This document shows, piece by piece, positions 57,701-64,000 of a DNA stretch of 64,000 nucleotides; the stretch's first letter is position 1; each line of letters opens with the position of its first letter. The DNA is taken from the NCBI GenBank assembly GCA_963969365.1, contig OZ017753.1:2914001-2978000 (forward strand). The letters are read 5' to 3'. The notes under the pieces were generated by a model. That model made no database searches. It was not told where the DNA came from and saw only the letters and a list, made by a program, of their open reading frames with translations. The DNA is from Asterochloris sp. CNOR1 (lineage: Eukaryota; Chlorophyta; Trebouxiophyceae; Trebouxiales; Trebouxiaceae). Position numbers and translations under genes: made by a program.

Positions 57701-60700
57701 TCTGCTGACACATGCGTCACTCCTGCAGGTCTGGCGATGCACCGTGGACGTGGCTGCAGTGGCGGCATGCATCGCAGACACGCCCGCCTGCCTCGCCTTC
57801 CTGCAGCGGCGCTCCCCTGCGCTGCACCCCACGGTCAACCTGCGTGCCCTCAGCATCGCCATTGTCAAGGTCAGTGGCTGCCTTTGTGCCTGCTGCTGCC
57901 GCATACGCCCTTTGTTGGTTGATACCTGAGCGAGCATTGGAGACACTGCCAGGGAGGGTCCGCAGCAGTTGCGGCAGGGTTTAGCGTTCAGCGCTCTCCC
58001 CTGCGCAGCACCCCACAGTCACCCTGCGTCCCCTCAGCTTCGCCACTGTCAAGGTCAGAGGCCGCTTTGCTGCCTGCTATTGCCCCATGCACCCCTCGCT
58101 GGTTGATGTTTGGGAGGCATACGGCAGCACACTTCTGCGGCCAGGGAGAATCCGCAGCATGGGGGCCGTCTTTTGGTTCAGCAATCAGCCATCCACTACT
58201 TCATGGATCTGCTGCCCACCCGTCACTATGTTTATGCTTGGGCTCAAGGCTCCAGTACACAGCCGTCTGTGCTGTACTCCCTGACGCAACTATGTGCCGG
58301 GCAGCCTCCTGACAGGTCTATCAGCTGCCAGGAGGCAGCCATTGGGTTTTGAACCCTCCTGCTCACTCTCTGCTCCTAGAGCCCTGTGGGAGGCAGGTGC
58401 TGGCATCATTTCACAGCTTACACCTTAGCTGCACCCTGCCAGCTGCAGGCTTGCGCCTGGCTGCTTGCAGTTTAGCGGCTTTACTGCTGCTTGAGGTGCC
58501 CTCCCAGTGCCAGCCAGCGATTCAGAGCTGTTGGATGCAGACAGAGGAGTGTCTCATGGCCCCTGTGGTGTATATATGTCATACCATGCAGGCTTCCTCT
58601 GCTGCTGGCTCTGCGCAAGCTAGATCATTCCAATGGCGTCCGTTTGTCTGCCAGTCACCTGCAGCCCTCACACCAGGCCTCCCTCCTGCCTGCAGAATGT
58701 CCTGGTTCACAAGCAGCCCCTGCAGCTTGCACGGGCAGCCTTCGATGCCCTCTGTGGAGCTTGCGCCACAGCTGTGGCTCGGCAGCAGCGCAAGCCAACC
58801 CAGAGCGGGGTGCCGTTGCCTGCAGTTAATGCCGGAGTGAGCCTGTTACAGTAGCCTGAAGGGCTTGACAGTGGTAGCGGTAGTCTAGACTGTGCGGCTT
58901 ATCACATTCAGCCGCCAGCTTGCTTCTCACATGACGAGTGCCAGCCTGCGTTGCGTTGCCATCCTCGCACCTGGAAGCACACTCACCTCACCATACTGCC
59001 TGAGCTCATGCACTGCTCTCTATGACAGGGAGTGCCCTGCTAAGTGCCAAAAAGAAAAGCAGCCCCACCTGCACCCTTGACCTTTCTTTGCAACCGTGCG
59101 CAACACATTGGAGCTTCCTTGGGCTCAAACCTGCACTGAGAGCGCTGTGCTCTTCAGCAAAGCCCTTGCAACAGCTCTGATCAGCCGCCTGCTGCTGCAG
59201 ATGATGCTGGAGAATGTGTTTGCGCCCTTGCTGGCCACTGGCGCCACGCCTTACCTGATGGTGAGGCCTCACCCTCTAAGAGCAGCAGCCAGTCTGGACA
59301 CAAGATACCCATCATGGGCGTGCTTCTCTGGTTGTTTAGCTATGCATGACTGCTGTCGCTTGTAACAGTTGCTGATGTCGCTTGTAGCAGTTGCTCCTGG
59401 ACAAATTGGACTTGCAGACGCAAACTTGCAGAGCAGTGACCTGCTGGCAAGCCACTTGCAGCTGCCCGCCTTGTTTAGGCAGATGCCAAACCCCGGCCTG
59501 GGTCGTACCTGGCTGAGGCTCATGCAGCGCGACAGTTGGGAGATGTGATTCACTCACTAGCACCTTGAGAGACTGGCTGAGCGAGGCCACCGCGTGATGC
59601 TGCCTCCTGTTGCTCTGAAACAGAAGCTGCGCTGAACGGCAGACAGGGCGTCACGTGCTGCCCTGCAGTTGCCTGTGTCAGCGTCGGTGAACCAGTTACG
59701 ACGGCGCAACATGCTGCAAGGGCCCTGCTGAGTTTTGCTGACTGGCGCTGCTGGTGTGGTCTGCAGCACCCCCCTCTGCCTGGCCCTGGAAAGGCATCAC
59801 AAAGTGCAAATTGACACAGCTGGTGGCTCACCCAGTGCCTGCCACAGAATGCATGAAGCTGTGTCCTGCCGTCCTGCAGGCTGCCCTAGTCGAGTACCTG
59901 GACAGCTGCAAGGTTCATGGAATCACAGCATAGAGTGCGTGAAGCCCTTTTCTGCCCGTTTACAGGCCGCCCTGGTTGAGTACCTGGACAGCTGCGAGGT
60001 TCATGGCCTCACCACTCCGTCCAGCATGCAGACCCTGCTCGTCAATCTGATGCTGGAGCTGGGTGCACAGCACCAGGTGAGCAGAGGGCGCACCAGCATC
60101 TGCTTCCTGGCAGAAGCCATGCGCCGATGCGCGCTCCGTGCTTGCGCCCTGTTGAGCCAGCCCTAGTTGGGAAGAGCAGCGGCATGAATGACGGGTGCTG
60201 ACATGCTCTGTGCTGGCCCACAGTGAGCGACCCACAGTCAATAAGAGCAGCAGAGTCATCTGGGAGTTCATGAAGGGTACTGACACAAACTGGCACTGGC
60301 CTTTGCAGGTGCCCCTGCTGCTGAGCGAGCCTTAGATGGAACAGCAGCATGTCTACAGGCCCGTTTACGCAACACGACATTGGCCTTTACAGCCACTTGG
60401 AGCAGCAGAGTGGATGGTCAGTGCTGACAAAAGCTGGCTTTTGCCTTTGCAGGTGCCACCGCTGCTGAGCAAGCCTTACATAGGAAGCCTGACACTGGCC
60501 TGTACAGGTGCTGAGCCACTCCCGGTCAATGGGAACATATACGCCAGGGGTCAGAACAAATATGGCATGATACAAGGGCGCTGATGCAACTAGACACTGG
60601 ATCTGGAGGCGCCTGCGCTGCTGAGCCACCCCAGTTTGCACAGAACAGCGGCACAAACAACAGGCGCTGACATGCTCTGCACTGGCCTCCAGGGAGCCAG

Positions 60701-61864
60701 CCAGAGTCAGAGAGAACAGCGCCATGGCTGAAGGGGGCTGACGCAACCTGACACTGGCCTTTGCAGGTGCCCGCGCTGCTGAGCCAGCCCCAGTTTGCGC
60801 AGAACAGCAGCGTGGCGCAGGCGCTGGCAGCCGCCCCACAGGCAGCGATTCCACCCCATGCTCATCAGCTGGCAGTGGACCTGCAGGTGCAGTGTGGCAA
60901 CCTGTCAAGCGCGCTGCAGACTGTATTGAGTATTGTGGGTGTGCCTAAGCCACACATACACAAGGCGTATGGCCCTTTGTGTAAGGAAGCACTGGTGACC
61001 AAGCTGCTATCCATCCTGCCACCACATTGTTGTGCAGACAGCAGTGTTTGATGGACTGGCAGCAGTGTTAGTATGCCTTGTGTAGAGGCCCACTGTCATG
61101 AGCAAATTCTACTGCTGCAGCCACGCTCGATTCTCTCTTGCTACACAGCTGTGCATCTGGGTGCAAGAGTCTCTCAGGGCTGTGCAAAGCAGTGCAGAGG
61201 TACAAACTGGCAGCCACTGTTGTGTGCGGCGCATGCAGGGACGTCTGGGCAACAGGCAGGAGCAGTGCGAGGGCCTGCTGGCTCAGGGCCAGCCCCTTCA
61301 GGTATGGTCTGCAGTGGCTTTTGCAGCATTTTACATGTTCTGCAGCATTGCTTGCAGAGCTTGATAAGCTGATTCGACAAGAGGCAGTGAGGCACAACAA
61401 GCGCGATGTGTCTGTGCTGTGTTGTGTGCGGCAGCAGCACGTTGTCTGTCGTGTGCTTTCTGGTTGCCGGTCTACCGCCTATAGCGCATGTGGGCTGCAT
61501 CGTGAGCGGCAGCAGCGACTCTGTCTGGCACATGCTTTTTCATCATGAGTCTGCCACTTGTGTCCAGCTTGGCACTGATGTGGCCTCTCTACTCCCTGGC
61601 GGCTACTCCTTGAGTGGGGCTTCTAGCTGCATGAGGCTCATCTGATGACCACGCCTGCAGGCGCTGCAGCTGGCCCAGAAGCACAAGCTCGCCACGATCC
61701 TACCTGCCCGCTTCCTGGAATGCGCGGCCCGCACAGGCAGCCTACTGAAGTTTGTGGCAGTGTACCGCACGTGCAAGGCGGCCGTGCAGCCGCCGCTGCC
61801 GCCCTTTGCCAGCCTGCTGGCCGAGTTCCAGCCTCTGTTGGACGCGGCGGCTTTATTGTGGTAG
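51782..61864 (+). CDS. RMC1: Regulator of MON1-CCZ1 complex (RMC1/Mic1, C18orf8 family)
   Basis: Fifteen exons join in phase to 649 residues: 51782-51883, 52564-52680, 53272-53415, 54091-54138, 54455-54606, 55255-55447, 55726-55872, 56869-57075, 57729-57869, 58696-58836, 59201-59260, 59966-60076, 60767-60886, 61239-61301 and 61661-61864. Family blocks in order are LSPDGTLLAVQRS, LLGFWWPQGGTCSLV, GLELYGLQPKQQ, GVVRLPPFQ, LVTMYGRVYCCHLD, IYKDAVVLQLTL, VDNLLVVHNLRRGTALLFD, AFLQRRSP, LVEYLDSCEVHG, PPHAHQLAVDLQ and ILPARFLECAARTGSLL. RMC1 acts with Mon1-Ccz1 to activate Rab7 on late endosomes and vacuoles. The first exon may begin at 51763 (CAG then WSGDNSMRSF), with a missing N-terminal exon upstream. 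Intron 2 uses a GC donor. The acceptor of exon 8 is ambiguous because it is present in four copies. Confidence 0.88.
52480..52580 (+). repeat. Acceptor-side copy before RMC1 exon 2
   Basis: ACCTGCAGGTGCTGCAGCAA at about 52481 mirrors the real CCTGCAGGTCCTGCAGCAGG at 52559. Similar words continue after both (CGCAACAAACTAGC against CGACAAGATGTTTG). Confidence 0.7.
54930..55320 (+). repeat. Three decayed acceptor-side copies before RMC1 exon 6
   Basis: The true exon start (CAG, GGATGCTGTGGTCCTGCAGC at 55255, then GACTGACAGCAGCAGCATGG) recurs at about 54935-55010, 55033-55075 and 55096-55170. The copies share ACTGAGAGCAGCAGCAT. The nearest copy has CTGTAG where the exon has CTGCAG, an in-frame stop. 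Confidence 0.8.
56445..56935 (+). repeat. RMC1 exon 8 acceptor in four tandem copies, 135-140 bp period
   Basis: CAG plus GAGT(G)GG...CTGAGGGCAGCATGCTCCAG occurs at 56451, 56586, 56726 and 56866, preceded each time by GATGGCCTCCAG. The last copy leads into the open exon. Copies 2 and 3 also have open, in-phase starts (EWVSAEGSMLQALP and EWVLAEGSMLQALP). Confidence 0.85.
57809..58056 (+). repeat. Donor-side copy after RMC1 exon 9
   Basis: The exon end CGCTCCCCTGCGCTGCACC ... GTCAAG with GTCAGTGGC at 57870 recurs 184 bp downstream at 57991-58053, ending GTCAAG with GTCAGAGGC. The copy keeps the frame and an intact donor. The intron sequence after both (GTTGATGTTTGGG against GTTGATACCTGAG) is similar as well. 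Confidence 0.8.
59874..60015 (+). repeat. Acceptor-side copy before RMC1 exon 12
   Basis: CAG 59877-59879 is followed by codons AALVEYLDSCKVHGI and then ITA and TAG. The real exon at 59966 reads AALVEYLDSCEVHGL. The copy is 86 bp upstream, with about 45 bp of strong similarity and an in-frame stop soon after. Confidence 0.85.
60300..60820 (+). repeat. Three acceptor-side copies before RMC1 exon 13
   Basis: CTTTGCAG followed by VP(A/L/P)LLS codons occurs at 60306, 60450 and 60764 (the real one). A fourth, degenerate copy at about 60607 has GAG in place of CAG but longer exon similarity (CCCAGTTTGCACAGAACAGC). Spacing is 144-157 bp. The first copy meets TAG after eight codons. Confidence 0.85.
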
Positions 61865-62030
61865 CCGCTGCTGCCGCCCTTCGCCAGCCTACTGGCCGAA
61901 TTTTAGCCCCTTATGGAGGCGGCAGCTTGACAGTGGTAGCTGTTGCTGTCACCCTTTGCCAGCCTGCTTGCCGAGCGCTCAGCACCTGCTGGAGGCAGTG
62001 GCTTGATAGTGGTGGCTGCTGCTGGATGCG
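61795..62030 (+). repeat. Terminal RMC1 exon end repeated downstream of the stop codon
   Basis: The block CTGCCGCCCTTTGCCAGCCT with GCTGGCCGAG and GCGGC...GTGGTAG (61790-61864) recurs at about 61866-61940 and 61941-62020 with increasing change. All lie after the stop, in the 3' UTR. Confidence 0.8.
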
Positions 62031-62064
62031 GCAGCCTGAAAGCGCCATCAAGATGGAGGCCGCT

Positions 62065-62602
62065 GCTGTTCAAGCTGGTGCCTGAGGGGCAGGGCTTCAG
62101 CAAGAGGGGTGTGGCAGCAGCTGAAGGACGGGACCTTCCCGCAGAGAGCACATCGCAGCTGCTGCCCTGTCCAGCACGCTGGCGAAGTCTCAGTGCCTGC
62201 CAAACTCGCATGCAGCTGCAGGGCGCTGCAGCAAGGTCATTTTCTCCCTTTTTGGGACTTCAGGAAAAGCTGGCAGCTGATGGCCAGCCAAACCTCCACA
62301 GCTTGATTTCGAGAGCGCAACATTTGCAGGCCCGTGCCGTCTGCCTTGCTAGCCTTCACTCAATGTTGCTGGCCAGAGCTGTGCTTGATAAGAAGTAGTG
62401 GTTGGAAGTCTCGCTACCTGTGAGAGATTAGACAAGCTTGCTGGGCCAGCAAAGCAAGCAGGGTCGCTCTGATTTGCCAGTTCTTCAGTAAATGAATATG
62501 TATGGTAGGCTGATGCTGCCATAGCACTCTTGAAACATAACAAATCTGTGAATGCTGCACCAGCAGGCACAGGCCAGGCGCCAGGCTTTCAGATGCCTGC
62601 AA
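62065..62602. other. Convergent 3' region of RMC1 and the flavin-reductase-like gene
   Basis: About 540 bp after the terminal repeats and before the opposite-strand stop. Only short frames, no recognisable gene. Confidence 0.4.
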
Positions 62603-64000
62603 TCAGATGCCTGCAACAGCACCGTCTTTTCCACCCTTAGGCTTGCCCTCACGCTCTCTGTCCTTCAGTGCTTTCTCAGCATCAGGACGTGGCAGGTCAA
62701 AAGTCTCAGTCACTCTGCCGTAGCTGATGCCGCCCAGGCGGCTGATCGGCTGGTACTTGTCCAGGTCCACCACCAAATTGTCAGAGTGGGGTGTCCTGCC
62801 TGCCACGCCCTCATGGATGTGCCAGAGCAAGACCTCCGCAATCAAGATGTTTGCTGTGACCTTCCCATCCCTGTAGGACCCACCAAAACAGTCTTGGACG
62901 CAACATCGCAGTCTCAGGCAACTGTACACAGTATTGTATGTATGTATTCAGTGCACCTCTGCATCGGGGGAACTGGCAACAGTGGGCACCAGAAATAGAT
63001 GGTCCCCTCGGCCAGGGCTCAGCAAGTCATGGCAATGTGTCGGACACCAAGTGAGCGCCACTTTGTGCCAGCAGGCCAGACAGATGTATAAGCACGCCTA
63101 CCTCAGGTAATGCATGGCTCCACGGGGGCAAGTGGAAAAATTACAGAAGTTAAATTTTTGCGTGAAAGCACTCACTTGTTTTTGATCTCATAGTTGTGTC
63201 TCAGCTCGCACTCCATCTGCACTGCGCTCTCCTTGACCCTGGGGGGCTTCACCTGCATCAGGTGCACAGGGCTGTTGCTTGCTGGCAAGAAAGTTCACCA
63301 GCACCTCAGTCTTTCAGCTTCACAGGAAGCAGCTTCTGGGACCTGCTGTCTGAGTCCTTCAGGGTGAATGGTGATTCAGGGGTGGGGGGGGGTCACCCCT
63401 CACAACCTCCCCATCTCACTCTCCTTGGCTCAGAACACAGTGTACGCCACTGCTGAGCAAGCTGCAGTGTGTTCGATCCCCGCCAGGCTGCTCCCGCTGT
63501 TTGGCTGCACCGCGCGGGTCGTACAACTTGCTGTTGCCCCATAATGGAGCTCACACTGCCTGCTGTTGCCCCATGATGGAGCTCACACTGCCTGCTGTTG
63601 CCCCCGCACGATGCGAGCGTGCTGCAATCCAGCTTCTCAATGGGAATGGGTGTGGCCCCACCACATTATAAACATTGCAGCTCGCTTTTGCCCTCACAAT
63701 GAAGCTCCTTGCTACCCACCTTCTGGCTGGGGATGGGGGTGAGCCCCACAAAGTCCATCTCGTCCACGCCGTGCTCAAAGGGGGTGCAGGTGTAGTTGGC
63801 CGCCTCCACAAACCAGTTGCTGATCATGTTGAGCGTGAACTGCCTGCAGGGAGCAGACAGCATGAGCCCTCAGGAGTAAGAACTGCTCCCTCTACATCGT
63901 CAAAACTGGTCAGTCGCTGAGCATGGTTTTCCTGCGGAGCAGACAACAGACTTTGAGTGCGAGCAGGTGCAGGCCGCTCCCTCCACAGTCCAGTTGGCGG
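62603..64000 (-). CDS. Flavin-reductase-like (FMN-binding split-barrel) protein, 5' end off the right edge
   Basis: Three 3' exons are visible: 63843-63720, 63252-63176 and 62870-62603. They join in phase and encode about 156 C-terminal residues, with earlier exons beyond 64000. Motifs are QFTLNMISNWFVEAANYT, PFEHGVDEMDFVGLTPIPSQ, KPPRVKESAVQMECEL, ANILIAEVLLWHIHEG, YQPISRLGGISYGRV and FDLPRP. This order (G-x-DE-F-x-x-A/V-GLTP-x-PS, then PPRV-x-ES, then LGG-x-x-Y) is typical of the DIM6/NTAB flavin reductase family, which binds FMN as a dimer and is common in bacteria and fungi. The C-terminus is a charged Lys/Glu/Gly tail. The substrate is not predictable. Confidence 0.8.
63540..63765 (-). 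repeat. Donor-side copy after a flavin-reductase exon, with short tandem repeats
   Basis: On the minus strand, codons VGPHPFPLRSW at about 63635-63670 copy the exon end VGLTPIPSQKV at 63720-63755. Next to them TGCTGTTGCCCC(A) with GGAGCTCACACTGCC is repeated in 40-bp tandem units at 63526-63605. Confidence 0.7.

Noticed and set aside
1-64000. Whole-window search for tRNA, rRNA, transposase or reverse transcriptase sequences
   Set aside because: No frame with transposase or reverse transcriptase motifs and no rRNA or tRNA-like sequence was noticed by reading. A profile search would be needed to be sure.

Overview
The window is nuclear DNA of an intron-rich eukaryote, most likely a unicellular green alga of the trebouxiophyte type. 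Three things support this. The coding sequence is GC-rich and cut into many short exons with GT-AG introns, usually ending in CTGCAG. The gene set is plant-like: a plastid-type EamA transporter resembling the Arabidopsis At3g02690 family, a plant-type N-terminus on NDUFA13, a pTAC10-like S1 protein and a plant-type bZIP. No bacterial operons, CRISPR arrays, tRNAs or rRNAs were seen. The species assignment is inference.

Layout, left to right: a two-pass membrane protein running off the left edge (-, 1-1486); a plastid-type EamA/DMT transporter (+, 1783-6133); complex I subunit NDUFA13 (-, 6378-8898); ribosomal protein uS8/RPS15A (+, 9229-11252); a 68-residue tail-anchored protein (+, 11446-11652); a decaying tandem array of an F-box-like family (+, 12.3-17.3 kb); the U3 snoRNP protein MPP10 (-, 17539-26994, 15 exons); a bZIP transcription factor (+, 27134-33878, 9 exons); a 1115-residue armadillo-repeat protein (-, 34943-43468, 14 exons); a mitochondrial-looking AhpC-type peroxiredoxin (-, 44191-47799, 9 exons); a pTAC10-like S1 protein (+, 48106-51282); the Mon1-Ccz1 regulator RMC1/Mic1 (+, about 51763-61864, 15 exons); and a flavin-reductase-like gene running off the right edge (-, 62603-64000). 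Exon joins were set by hand, requiring GT-AG (one GC-AG) sites and an unbroken reading frame. Reconstructed lengths match the known families for NDUFA13 (143 aa), RPS15A (130 aa) and RMC1 (649 aa).

Most neighbours are arranged head to head, with 5' ends 140-330 bp apart, so shared promoters are likely. The genes are housekeeping or regulatory and do not form one pathway.

The striking feature is in the introns. Across at least nine genes, introns carry decayed tandem copies of the edge of the adjacent exon together with its splice site. Donor-side copies lie just downstream of the true donor and acceptor-side copies just upstream of the true acceptor, in one to six copies, often with 90-160 bp periodicity. 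Ages range from a perfect 45-bp copy to barely recognisable ones with in-frame stops. This suggests that introns here grow by repeated tandem duplication of exon-intron junctions, leaving ladders of decoy splice sites.
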